A stretch of 52,655 bases of DNA from Mesoaciditoga sp. (GTDB lineage: Bacteria; Thermotogota; Thermotogae; Mesoaciditogales; Mesoaciditogaceae), in assembly GCA_015491995.1 (NCBI GenBank), contig WGFY01000027.1, positions 1 to 52,655 on the forward strand. The letters run 5' to 3'. Under the pieces are notes generated by a model that was not told the origin of the DNA, did no database searches, and saw only the letters and a program-made list of their open reading frames with translations. The position numbers and the translations under genes were made by a program. This document shows, piece by piece, positions 1 through 10,179 of the stretch (position 1 is its first letter; each line of letters starts with the position of its first letter).

Positions 1-510
1 CAACTGCTTTTTCTTTCCGTTCATATCTACTGAATAAAGCTGAGAAGAGATATCGTAAATGAATCCTTCCCCGTTAAACCAAAACGGTATTTTGTCTATC
101 TCATGAACATCGTTCTTGGATTCTTTTTTCTCTTTTTCAACCACCTCGGCTATTAGCGTGTTCTCGCTAAGCCACTTTACGCCCGTCACCCCATTTTTGA
201 AGTGTGTGAGAATTCTCGCTTCACCACCACTTGCATTGATGATCATGAGATCGTTTCCTTCATCTTTTGATCTTTTGGAAATGAACACGATCTTCTTACC
301 ATCTGGTGACCATCTTGGAGAGTTGTCATGGGTTCCTGAAGTAAATTGACTTATCTTACGCCCATCATACCTGTATATCTTTTGAACGTAACCGTCACCT
401 TTTTCATTGGCTTGACTGAGTGTGAAAAGAATTTGAGAACCAGTAGGATCGATCTGTGGATCGCCGACGAATTTTAACTTGAGTAGTTCTTTCGAAGTTA
501 CATTCTTCAT
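1..510 (-). CDS. S9-family (prolyl oligopeptidase-like) peptidase, N-terminal part only
   Basis: The reading frame is open from an ATG at 510 to the window edge, giving the first 170 residues. A strong ribosome site (AAAGGAGG) lies 6 bases before the ATG. The protein begins MKNVTSKELLKLKFVGDPQI and continues with beta-propeller blades of the TolB/WD40-like kind: DPTGSQILFTLS, then SPRWSPDGKKIVFISKR. This is the typical propeller entrance of acylaminoacyl-peptidase-like S9 enzymes, which cleave short peptides in the cytoplasm. No signal peptide is visible. The catalytic hydrolase domain would lie outside the window, so a plain TolB-like propeller protein remains possible. Confidence 0.75.
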   Translation of the reverse strand, partial: MKNVTSKELLKLKFVGDPQIDPTGSQILFTLSQANEKGDGYVQKIYRYDGRKISQFTSGTHDNSPRWSPDGKKIVFISKRSKDEGNDLMIINASGGEARILTHFKNGVTGVKWLSENTLIAEVVEKEKKESKNDVHEIDKIPFWFNGEGFIYDISSQLYSVDMNGKKKQL

Positions 511-871
511 ATTCTTCCTCCTTTGAAAAGCCCAATTCTTACTTACCAGTCCGCTCATCAAAAAAAATTCGCAATTATTTTGAAGCCTTGATCCGCGCAA
601 AACTTCTCACGGGATATATTCTTCACCTTCAATATCCAACTTGTCCTGAATGTGGTGAATCAATGCAAATCTACAAGATACGTCATGAATACGTTTGCTT
701 CGGTCTCTTTTATCATTCAAAATTAACGGCATTTTAAGATTAGCCTTTCAGTACAATAATACCCTTTTTCTCCCATCAAAGCAATACAGTTTTAATATGA
801 ATTCTTTACCTATAAGCCCTGTAGAGCCCCTACTTTTAGGGAAGGGAAGTATGTCAATATTTTAGCGTATT
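511..871. other. Intergenic gap of about 360 bases
   Basis: This is the longest stretch without an intact gene. It lies between the 5' end of the S9 peptidase gene and the terminator of the solute-binding protein gene. It contains a possible gene remnant at 540-737 (listed separately). The rest, 738-871, is AT-rich with no open frame, RNA gene or repeat that I can recognise. Confidence 0.6.
540..737 (+). pseudogene. Possible remnant of a zinc-ribbon protein gene
   Basis: One plus-strand frame stays open through this gap to a TAA at 735 and reads like protein. It has a basic amphipathic stretch (KKIRNYFEALIRAKLLTGY) followed by a CPECGE zinc-knuckle half. No start codon or ribosome site precedes it. 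The second cysteine pair is not evident; only one later Cys is seen. Such a fragment could come from a transposase N-terminus, but I do not recognise the family, and a chance open frame of this length is possible. Confidence 0.3.
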
Positions 872-900
872 AAAAAAGGAGCTCAAAAGAGCCCCTTTTT
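872..900 (-). terminator. Rho-independent terminator after the solute-binding protein gene
   Basis: On the minus strand the hairpin is GGGGCTC-TTTT-GAGCTCC with one G-T pair, flanked by A and T runs. It sits 16 bases after the stop of the gene ending at 916. The flanking A and T tracts would let it work in either direction. Confidence 0.8.
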
Positions 901-915
901 GCTTCCATGATGATC

Positions 916-2166
916 TTATTTTCCGCCTAATGCCTTTGTAATCTGTTTTTGAGCGTATTCAAGAGCCTTTTTTGGAGTTTTCTTGAAGAACATCGCATCG
1001 GACACGGCATTTCCAACTTTGGTTCTGATCGTGTACCACTCAGGTATCCCAGGATCGAAAGAGCCGTGAGGTATCTGTGAAATCAAAACGTTGGCCATTG
1101 GATTTGACGAAGAGTAGTCTTTCCATGCTTGAGTATCAAGAGCGCTCTTCACAACTGGCAAATATCCTGTTTTAATGGCCCAGAAAGCCTGAATCTCTGG
1201 TTTCAAAAGGAATCTCATGAATTCCCATGCAGCCATTTGCTGTTTTTTTGAACCTGTGCTGAATATTGCCACATCGGTTCCTGCAAATAGTGGTGATTGC
1301 ACCTTACCTTTTGGCAAAGGGGCTATCGTCCATGCAAACTTTCCCCCAACGCTCCTGGCTGTGTAAGAAAGGCCGGCAGAAGTATCTATGTACATGGCAA
1401 TCTGACCATTTCCAAAAGGCCCGTCTAAATAACCGCCTTGTGCAAATGTCGTGCCACTCTTTACAAGATCTACGAGCATTTTCAAAGTGCTCAGTGCGAC
1501 TTTTGAATCAAGGGCACCTTTTTTGTAATTGGGAGTGAGTATATGTCCACCCTCTTGTCTTAGAAGAACCTCAAATGTATCGATAGTGGTTCTCAGTCCA
1601 AGACCGTATTGTATGACTTTCCCATTCTCGTTTTTTACAGTAAGAATTTTCGCGTCTTTGATAAGCTCTGGGATGGTTTGGGGAATATCGATTCCTGAGA
1701 GCATAAGAGCATCTGTGTTAACGTACAGTATGTACACTGATTTGTTGAATGGCAGAGTGTATATTTTGTCATTCCAAGTGTTAGCCTTCAAAAAGGAAGC
1801 CCATATATCGTTTAACTGGGATTTGGAGAGCCCAACGTTTGGGTCATCTATAAAATTCTGCATCGGTGTTACAACATTTGATTCTATGAGCTTTGCAGTC
1901 CAATTAGAATAAGACTGACTCATCGTTGGAAGCTGTCCACTTATGGCCCCAGCAAGGAGTTTTTGAGAAAGAACGCCATAATTACCCACATAAATGGATT
2001 TAACTTCAATGTTTGGGTGTTGAGCGTTGAACTCGTTGACTATTTCGCTTAAAGCTTTACCTTGAGCTCCACCCATAGAATTCCAGAATGTCACAGTTGT
2101 TTTGGCGAAGATACTTCCCACCATCAACACAGACAGAATAAAAATCACGACCAAAATCCGTTTCAT
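916..2166 (-). CDS. Extracellular solute-binding protein of a sugar/glycerol-phosphate-type ABC importer
   Basis: The product is 416 residues with a clear signal peptide (about residues 1-22, ending GSIFA) and no lipobox cysteine. The mature start TTVTFWNSMGG, then the FNAQHPNIEV and KLLAGAISGQLP regions, match family 1 solute-binding proteins and most resemble UgpB-type glycerol-3-phosphate binders. The true ligand cannot be read from sequence. I chose the ATG at 2166 over the TTG just before it because GGAGGGG lies 6 bases upstream. No permease or ATPase gene adjoins: the gene has its own promoter and terminator and stands alone, so its membrane partners must be encoded elsewhere. Confidence 0.88.
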   Translation of the reverse strand: MKRILVVIFILSVLMVGSIFAKTTVTFWNSMGGAQGKALSEIVNEFNAQHPNIEVKSIYVGNYGVLSQKLLAGAISGQLPTMSQSYSNWTAKLIESNVVTPMQNFIDDPNVGLSKSQLNDIWASFLKANTWNDKIYTLPFNKSVYILYVNTDALMLSGIDIPQTIPELIKDAKILTVKNENGKVIQYGLGLRTTIDTFEVLLRQEGGHILTPNYKKGALDSKVALSTLKMLVDLVKSGTTFAQGGYLDGPFGNGQIAMYIDTSAGLSYTARSVGGKFAWTIAPLPKGKVQSPLFAGTDVAIFSTGSKKQQMAAWEFMRFLLKPEIQAFWAIKTGYLPVVKSALDTQAWKDYSSSNPMANVLISQIPHGSFDPGIPEWYTIRTKVGNAVSDAMFFKKTPKKALEYAQKQITKALGGK

Positions 2167-2196
2167 CAAAACCCCTCCTTTTGTTGATGTCCAGTA

Positions 2197-2799
2197 TTAT
2201 ATTTTACCACTCCACACTTTTAATTTCAACATATGTGAAACTTGCTTAAACGCATGTTTAATTCCATCAGAAGTATCGACAACGTAATCAGCTTCTTTTA
2301 AAAATTCTTCCCTTGAAAGCTGAGCGTTAAGACGTTTTTTCGCTTCTTCAAAACTTATGTGATCACGTTCTAACAAACGTTTGATTCTTATCTCATCTGG
2401 ACAGTCGGTAACGATGATGTAATCAACATGCTTTTCAAGGCCAATTTCAAAAAGAACCGCGGCTTCTACAAAGACATCACGCCGAAATCTTGAGAGTTTT
2501 TCGAATCTTTTCAAGATCATTTCCAGCATTCTTGGATGCATGATCTTGTTCAAGAGTTCTAATTTCTGCGCGTTTGAAAAAACCACTTTTGACAATTCTT
2601 TATGATTTATTTTTCCGTTTTGATCAGGGAAAACGCCTAAATTTTCGGCAATGTCTTTTTTTACGTTATCCAACTCTAACACTTCATGTCCAATCTTATC
2701 AGCGCTAATCACAGGGTAACCGTTATTCTCAATGAATTTTGAAACTGTACTCTTGCCACTTGCTATACCACCTGTAATTCCTATTAACAAATCTACCAC
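2197..2799 (-). CDS. coaE: Dephospho-CoA kinase
   Basis: This enzyme phosphorylates the 3'-hydroxyl of dephospho-CoA, the last step of coenzyme A synthesis in the cytoplasm. The 200-residue product has the P-loop GGIASGKST at residues 9-17, the DKIGHEVLE region, the VDYIIVTDCP strand and the LIERDHISFEEAKKRL-like lid region, and its length is normal for the family. The start is a GTG at 2799 with only a weak ribosome site. The gene is divergent from the osmC-type gene, whose promoter lies between them, and its 3' end overlaps the promoter of the solute-binding protein gene. Confidence 0.93.
   Translation of the reverse strand: MVDLLIGITGGIASGKSTVSKFIENNGYPVISADKIGHEVLELDNVKKDIAENLGVFPDQNGKINHKELSKVVFSNAQKLELLNKIMHPRMLEMILKRFEKLSRFRRDVFVEAAVLFEIGLEKHVDYIIVTDCPDEIRIKRLLERDHISFEEAKKRLNAQLSREEFLKEADYVVDTSDGIKHAFKQVSHMLKLKVWSGKI
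2201..2229 (-). promoter_or_regulatory. Promoter of the solute-binding protein gene
   Basis: TTGAAA (2229-2224) and TAAAAT (2206-2201) are separated by 17 bases on the minus strand, within the 3' end of coaE. An overlapping TATAAT follows two bases later. The downstream gene begins about 35 bases further on. The call rests on consensus match only. Confidence 0.5.
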
Positions 2800-2808
2800 C
2801 CCCGAGTA

Positions 2809-2817
2809 TGTTATAAT
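2809..2817 (+). promoter_or_regulatory. Extended -10 promoter for the osmC-type gene
   Basis: TGTTATAAT is an extended -10 element (TGn followed by TATAAT), 31 bases before the ATG of the downstream gene. No good -35 at normal spacing is visible, which is tolerated for extended -10 promoters. Confidence 0.5.
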
Positions 2818-2847
2818 CTAAATCGAAAAAGATTTTGGAGGTAAAAA

Positions 2848-5258
<2,411 letters not shown>

Positions 5259-5273
5259 TCACCTCCACTTTCT

Positions 5274-7391
5274 TTAATCTGCAAGTGTATCGTATATTCT
5301 GGCAAATTCAAGATGATACTTCTTAAAAGCTCCAAGGACATCTGGATCGAAATGTTCAGGCATCGTCCTACCATCTCCGAAAGTTATGATTCTAACGGTT
5401 TCTTCATGTGTAAAAGCTCTCTTATATCTTCTTGGAGACCTTAAAGCGTCATAAATATCTGCAAGGGCAACTATTCTAGCCTCTATGAATATTTCGTTTC
5501 CTTTCAAGCCATCTGGATACCCACTCCCGTCGAATTTTTCATGATGTGATCTCGCGATATGTCTCGCCATCTCTAAGAACGGAGCATCTCCCAATATCAT
5601 TTCACCGTATAAGGTATGTTTTTTCATTTCTTCGAACTCTTTGTCGGTAAGTGGACCATCTTTCATTAAAATTTCGCGCGGAACTTTCAATTTCCCAATG
5701 TCATGTACCATTGCGTATTTGCCTATTTGTTTTATAAATGTATTGGACATGCCCAACTCTTTGGCCAAGAATTCGCTGTATGTTCCCACTCTGTGAACAT
5801 GAGAACCTGTTTCATAATCGTATATTTCACTGATCTCCGAGAATTTCTCGGCTAAATATATATATGAGTTTCTCACTTCTTTGATCATCTTGCTGGAATT
5901 AAGAACGGACGCAAAATGCGCAGAAAAATTCGAAATGTAGCCGAGCTCTATTTCTTCCGGCACGCTGTATTTGAACAGCATGACAAGGGTGGCTATGAGT
6001 TTCGACTCAAACAGAATCGGAACGATCAAGTAATGTTTGTCATCTTTTGAAATCTTAACGAATCCTTCGTTTTTTATCTTCTCTTTTACAGATACAGAAT
6101 TAAGAGATGGCGTGTCAAACTTTGATCCTTGATGACTGACCTGGCTCAACTCACCGTTTGAAATCTCAAAAAGCGCTGCACCTTTGCAATCGTAAATGTT
6201 TATGAGCTTTTCAAGCAATATGTTGGCAGCTTCACTTGAGTCCCTTGAAAGGGCGATTAGCTTGGAAGATTCTGAAAGTTCCTTGAGTTTAGAAGACTCG
6301 AGTGCAAGAGTGTTTGAAAGGTTCTCTATATCTTCGTAAGAAGACTCAAGTTCCTCGTTGGTAGCTTTCAACTCTTGAATATGGGCGGTAATGTCTTGAA
6401 ACATCTCCACGAGTTTGAAATAAACCATGCGCGTTTCCTTGAATTTTTTTACGATCTTTTCCAAAGTCGGATCGAATTTCAATATTGAATCATTCACATC
6501 TATCTCACCCGCGATCTTTTCCAACGATTCAATGGAATTTTCAATACGCTTTGTCGCCAAGTAGAAAACGAGAAGCCCTCCAACGATCATGAGCGAGAAT
6601 ATTAAAAAGAGAGCCAGAAAAGAAAAATGCAAGTATTTTGAGATATTCGCATAAGGTATCAAAAAGAACATATCGTAGCCAGTACGAGACTCTATGTTGT
6701 TCTTTCGCATGAAATCATCGTATTTTTTTATATACGGCACATAAAGCTCACCGTTAAGATGAACTACATCATCTTGGGAATTTGGCTCTTTAAGGTGTGT
6801 CTTTCCTGGATAGACGATCTTTCCATTTTTGAAAATGAGGAAGGAGATGCCGTTCGCCTGTGAGGACATCATAGAAAAAAATCTGTCTTCTTTGAAAATG
6901 AGCCCTCCAGATATAACACCATTTTTGTTTTGAAGGGCGACGCTCACCGTGACGACTTTCGATTTAAGATTTTCAGAATAAAATTCATTTCCAACGATCT
7001 TGGATAAATTTTTAACAGAGTAAACAAACCAAGGCCTTGAATTTGCAACAAGGGATGAGGTTGACTGATTAGAGGGATATATGTAATTTTTTCCGTTGAT
7101 CGTTACAAACGCCCAATTGGCATTGTAGCGATTTTTCATATCTTCAAGTTGTGCTTCCACGTTGTATTTGCCTGTGCCCATCTTGAAAATGTAAACCGGG
7201 ATCGCACTGGAAAAAGTGCGCATCGTCTCGGAAAGTGCCATATTCATCTTCATGGAAATGTCTTTCGCGCTGTTCGAGATCATGGATTTTTTTTGAAGCT
7301 GAATCGCCGCGTATTCAAATCTGACAAAAAAAGCCGTCGCGAATAACAAAATTGTCATCAGCCATGCAAGAATGTAGTTCCTTATCTTCAA
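5274..7391 (-). CDS. Membrane sensor with Cache-like, GAF and HD-GYP domains (probable c-di-GMP phosphodiesterase)
   Basis: The 705-residue product has a membrane segment near residues 7-25, an extracytoplasmic Cache-like sensor region, a second segment near 255-278, a coiled coil (about 330-385), a GAF-like domain (about 390-510) and a C-terminal HD-GYP domain. The HD-GYP signature is complete: VHDIGKLKVP, the HHEKFDGSGYPDGLKG motif and ALADIYDAL. Proteins of this type usually hydrolyse cyclic di-GMP, which in flagellated bacteria affects motility. The gene lies 17 bases after trmFO and 21 bases before ligA in one transcription unit. The signal sensed is unknown. Confidence 0.88.
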   Translation of the reverse strand: MKIRNYILAWLMTILLFATAFFVRFEYAAIQLQKKSMISNSAKDISMKMNMALSETMRTFSSAIPVYIFKMGTGKYNVEAQLEDMKNRYNANWAFVTINGKNYIYPSNQSTSSLVANSRPWFVYSVKNLSKIVGNEFYSENLKSKVVTVSVALQNKNGVISGGLIFKEDRFFSMMSSQANGISFLIFKNGKIVYPGKTHLKEPNSQDDVVHLNGELYVPYIKKYDDFMRKNNIESRTGYDMFFLIPYANISKYLHFSFLALFLIFSLMIVGGLLVFYLATKRIENSIESLEKIAGEIDVNDSILKFDPTLEKIVKKFKETRMVYFKLVEMFQDITAHIQELKATNEELESSYEDIENLSNTLALESSKLKELSESSKLIALSRDSSEAANILLEKLINIYDCKGAALFEISNGELSQVSHQGSKFDTPSLNSVSVKEKIKNEGFVKISKDDKHYLIVPILFESKLIATLVMLFKYSVPEEIELGYISNFSAHFASVLNSSKMIKEVRNSYIYLAEKFSEISEIYDYETGSHVHRVGTYSEFLAKELGMSNTFIKQIGKYAMVHDIGKLKVPREILMKDGPLTDKEFEEMKKHTLYGEMILGDAPFLEMARHIARSHHEKFDGSGYPDGLKGNEIFIEARIVALADIYDALRSPRRYKRAFTHEETVRIITFGDGRTMPEHFDPDVLGAFKKYHLEFARIYDTLAD

Positions 7392-7408
7392 CGATTTTCC
7401 CCCTTATT

Positions 7409-8647
7409 TTAAGAGATGAACTCTTCCAAATTGCCTATTTCTCCGACATCTTTCCTGTTCAAAATACCGAAATTCGCGTACATGGGCTTAAGATTTGGGG
7501 TATGAGCGATGTAAGCCATCAACGCGCCTATCATGGTATTCGAAGGTAAAGTTATATGATTCTTCCCATTAAAAGCCCTGATGACGTTGATCGCGACAAA
7601 GATGGCGGAAGCAACGGATTCCACATATCCCTCTACTCCCGTTATTTGCCCGGTGAAGAAGATGTTTTTCTTTTTTCTCGATTTGAAAAACTCATCCATC
7701 GTCGAATATGGTTCCAAATAAACGTTGGCATGCATCACACCATAGCGAATTATCCTGCTTTTTTCAAGCCCTGGTATCATTCGAAACACTCTATCTTGTT
7801 CATTCCATTTCAACCTTGTTTGGAAACCAACTATGTTGTAAAGGGTTCCGATGGAGTTATCCCTTCTGAGTTGGACAACTGCGTAATATTTCTTACCATC
7901 TGAATCTGATAACCCAACTGGCCTTAACGGTCCAAATCTCATTGAATCTTCCCCACTTCTTGCTATCTCTTCGATAGGTTGACATCGTGAAAAAAGTAAT
8001 TTCCTGTCAAATCCTTCAACTGGAAGTACTTGGGCGTTTATCAAGGCTTCTCTAAAAGAGATGTATTCTTCTTTGTCCATAGGACAGTTAAGATAATCAT
8101 CTCCTTGTTGGTATCTGTTGGCAAAGAACACCTTGGACATATCTATCGTGTCAGATTGCAGCACCGGAGCGACAGCATCGAAAAAATGTGCCCCACTTCC
8201 AAACTCTTTCTGTATCCAAGAGTACAATTTTGATGAGGTGGCAGGGCCTGTGGCAATTATCCAAATATCGTCATCTTCTGGAACGCTTTTCACTTCTTCA
8301 CGGACGACTTTCACATTAGTCATAGATTCAATTACATGAGTCACCTCGCCCGAAAAAGCTTCTCTATCCACGACCAACGCTTTTCCACCTGGAATTGAAT
8401 GTGATTTGGCCACTCTCAAAATAAAAGATTCCAATTTTTCCAACTCGGATTTCAAAAGCCCAGAAGCATTTTTGACGTCCACGGACTTCAAGGAATTGGA
8501 GCACACAAGTTCTGCAAACCTGTCAGTCTTGTGGACACCTGTAAGAGATAGAGGACGCATCTCATGGAGAACAACTTCGTATCCATGGCTTGCCAATTGG
8601 TACGTGATTTCAGATCCGGCAAGACCTCCGCCGACAACATGTATCAA
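7409..8647 (-). CDS. trmFO: Folate-dependent tRNA (uracil-54-C5) methyltransferase TrmFO
   Basis: TrmFO makes 5-methyluridine at position 54 of tRNA using methylenetetrahydrofolate and FAD. The N-terminal FAD-binding motif GGGLAGSE, the RFAELVCSNSL block and the FTGQITGVEGYVES segment are characteristic. Its 412 residues are slightly shorter than the common 430-450. It starts at a TTG overlapping the stop of the preceding gene (TTGA), with GGAGG 8 bases upstream. Alternatives such as a generic GidA-like flavoprotein are unlikely. Confidence 0.94.
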   Translation of the reverse strand: MIHVVGGGLAGSEITYQLASHGYEVVLHEMRPLSLTGVHKTDRFAELVCSNSLKSVDVKNASGLLKSELEKLESFILRVAKSHSIPGGKALVVDREAFSGEVTHVIESMTNVKVVREEVKSVPEDDDIWIIATGPATSSKLYSWIQKEFGSGAHFFDAVAPVLQSDTIDMSKVFFANRYQQGDDYLNCPMDKEEYISFREALINAQVLPVEGFDRKLLFSRCQPIEEIARSGEDSMRFGPLRPVGLSDSDGKKYYAVVQLRRDNSIGTLYNIVGFQTRLKWNEQDRVFRMIPGLEKSRIIRYGVMHANVYLEPYSTMDEFFKSRKKKNIFFTGQITGVEGYVESVASAIFVAINVIRAFNGKNHITLPSNTMIGALMAYIAHTPNLKPMYANFGILNRKDVGEIGNLEEFIS

Positions 8648-9057
8648 AACATTTTCCTCCGCAAAATCAAAAGATTACCATTGCAGGCCTTTTCATACTT
8701 CCATTCATCTACAAGAGTTCTTATCAGGTAAAGCCCTAACCCGCCTTCTCTTGGTTCTGATAAATCTCTCGGTTTTAACTTTTCAACTTCTACTTTTGTC
8801 CCAAAATCCCTGATTCTTATCTCCAACATATCGTCTTTCACCTCTAAAATGCACGAGATCAACTTCGTTGAATCAAATTTGTAAGTGTGCTTTATAACGT
8901 TTATCAGCGCTTCAGCCGTTACGAGTTCCATGTCGTATATCATGTCGTTATCTTTTACATCATTTGCTGTTAAAAAATTTTTCACAGCGCACCTTAGGGT
9001 TTTTACAATCTTGATTGAAGCCGGTACTACGACCACAATTTTCCCAAATTCACTCAA
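8644..9057 (-). CDS. Anti-sigma-factor-type serine kinase (RsbW-like HATPase)
   Basis: The 137-residue product has the GHKL ATPase fold: the N-box ELVTAEALINVIKHTY (about residues 44-59), the G1 motif IRIRDFGTKV and the G2 motif REGGLGLYLIRTL. This is the layout of RsbW/SpoIIAB kinases that bind sigma factors or phosphorylate STAS anti-anti-sigma proteins. No sigma factor or STAS gene lies nearby, so the partner is unknown. It starts at TTG 9057 after AAGGAGG and overlaps the preceding regulator gene by 8 bases, which suggests joint control. Confidence 0.85.
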   Translation of the reverse strand: MSEFGKIVVVVPASIKIVKTLRCAVKNFLTANDVKDNDMIYDMELVTAEALINVIKHTYKFDSTKLISCILEVKDDMLEIRIRDFGTKVEVEKLKPRDLSEPREGGLGLYLIRTLVDEWKYEKACNGNLLILRRKMF

Positions 9058-9643
9058 AGGTGTCCTCCTTGTCTCCGTTTAAAAAGGATGCTTCTCGCAT
9101 TGCAGAGAAAAGCAACATGGCATCCTTGAAGTTTTTTGGATCCAAATGAGTCAGCTCTTTTACCTTATTCAGTCTGTAGAGAACTGTGTTTCTATGAATT
9201 TTCATGACGGTTGAAGTTTTCACAAGGCTTGCTTCATTTTCAAAAAAAATACGAAGGGTTTCCAAAAGTTCAGAGTGCGATTCTAAAACTTTAAGAAAAT
9301 TCTCATCTGTTTTGCCATCTTTTAGCTTCACAGGCAGGGCAAACATATTTTTGACAATTTCTCCCAAAAAATTCGCAAATGTATCTTCAGAGAGTTCGTA
9401 TCCAAAGATCATAAGGGCTTCTTGCCTTTTGCCAATACCAATTGGGAAAACCAGCACTTTTTCATGATCGATCTTAAGACCAACTCTTACTTTCGTTTGT
9501 AAAGCGATCGATGCAGCTTCTCTAAGCTCGTCGCTCACATCGAATGTCGCAAAATCTACATTTCCATGTGGATCAACGCACGCAACTTCGCCTTCTGTCA
9601 ACTCACTTAATTTCCTTCCTATCTTCTTCCAAAGCTCTATCAT
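9050..9643 (-). CDS. PucR/CdaR-type transcriptional regulator
   Basis: The C-terminal region (about residues 125-190) carries the PucR-type helix-turn-helix: a LRIFFENEASLVKTS helix, then KIHRNTVLYRLNKVKEL. The first 120 residues form a GAF-like sensory region typical of short CdaR relatives. At 197 residues it is much shorter than full PucR or CdaR proteins, which add a larger N-terminal domain. The start ATG overlaps the queH stop (ATGA). It is expected to be a cytoplasmic DNA-binding activator; its ligand and targets are unknown. Confidence 0.8.
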   Translation of the reverse strand: MIELWKKIGRKLSELTEGEVACVDPHGNVDFATFDVSDELREAASIALQTKVRVGLKIDHEKVLVFPIGIGKRQEALMIFGYELSEDTFANFLGEIVKNMFALPVKLKDGKTDENFLKVLESHSELLETLRIFFENEASLVKTSTVMKIHRNTVLYRLNKVKELTHLDPKNFKDAMLLFSAMREASFLNGDKEDTFE

Positions 9644-10179
9644 CTTCTAACCTTCCTTAAACTGAAAGTGCACCCACAGTAATCTTGACGATATAACCCT
9701 AATTCATGCGAATAACGAACACTCTCCTTAAAACCATCTTTCTTTCTGAATGCACTTGGAATATAACCAATCCTCACGTATTTCGCCATCTTAGCTCCAA
9801 TTTCATTTATGAAATTCACATCTTTATGCGGGCTCGTTGTCAAAGAAGTGGCAAAAGCATCAAAGCCCATCTTCTTAGCGGCAAGCGCTGTTTGCCTCAT
9901 TCTAAAAGCAATGCACGCTTTACATCTCATACTTCCTTCAGAAAGGTCTTCAAGCCCTTTTACCGCTCTAAACCACGGTTGAGGATCGTAAAATGGGTAA
10001 AAAACGTCAAATTTCCACGCGCTTGAAAGTTTCTCAAGAGCGTTTTTCCTTTTTATATATTCTTCTACAGGATGAACGTTTGGATTGAAAAAATAACCAA
10101 CAACTTCATATTCAGCACTCAGCCTTTTGTAGGCCGTTGTTGCATCGGGAGCACAACAGATATGTAAAAGGATCTTCAC
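9640..10179 (-). CDS. queH: Epoxyqueuosine reductase QueH
   Basis: QueH carries out the last step of queuosine formation in tRNA, reducing epoxyqueuosine. It is the iron-sulfur form unrelated to QueG. The 179-residue product shows the signature residues: the adjacent C8-C9 pair in LLHICCAPD, the MRCKACIAFR pair and the YCGC pair near the end, which together hold an Fe-S cluster and a second iron. It starts at a GTG overlapping the transketolase stop by 4 bases. No other queuosine gene is in the window. Confidence 0.9.
   Translation of the reverse strand: MKILLHICCAPDATTAYKRLSAEYEVVGYFFNPNVHPVEEYIKRKNALEKLSSAWKFDVFYPFYDPQPWFRAVKGLEDLSEGSMRCKACIAFRMRQTALAAKKMGFDAFATSLTTSPHKDVNFINEIGAKMAKYVRIGYIPSAFRKKDGFKESVRYSHELGLYRQDYCGCTFSLRKVRR

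Noticed and set aside
1529-1912. Plus-strand open frame of 127 codons
   Set aside because: It lies wholly antisense to the solute-binding protein gene, has no ribosome site and no protein-like pattern.
2784-2817. TTAACA paired with TATAAT as a full promoter for the osmC-type gene
   Set aside because: The spacing of 22 bases is too long, so only the extended -10 element is reported.
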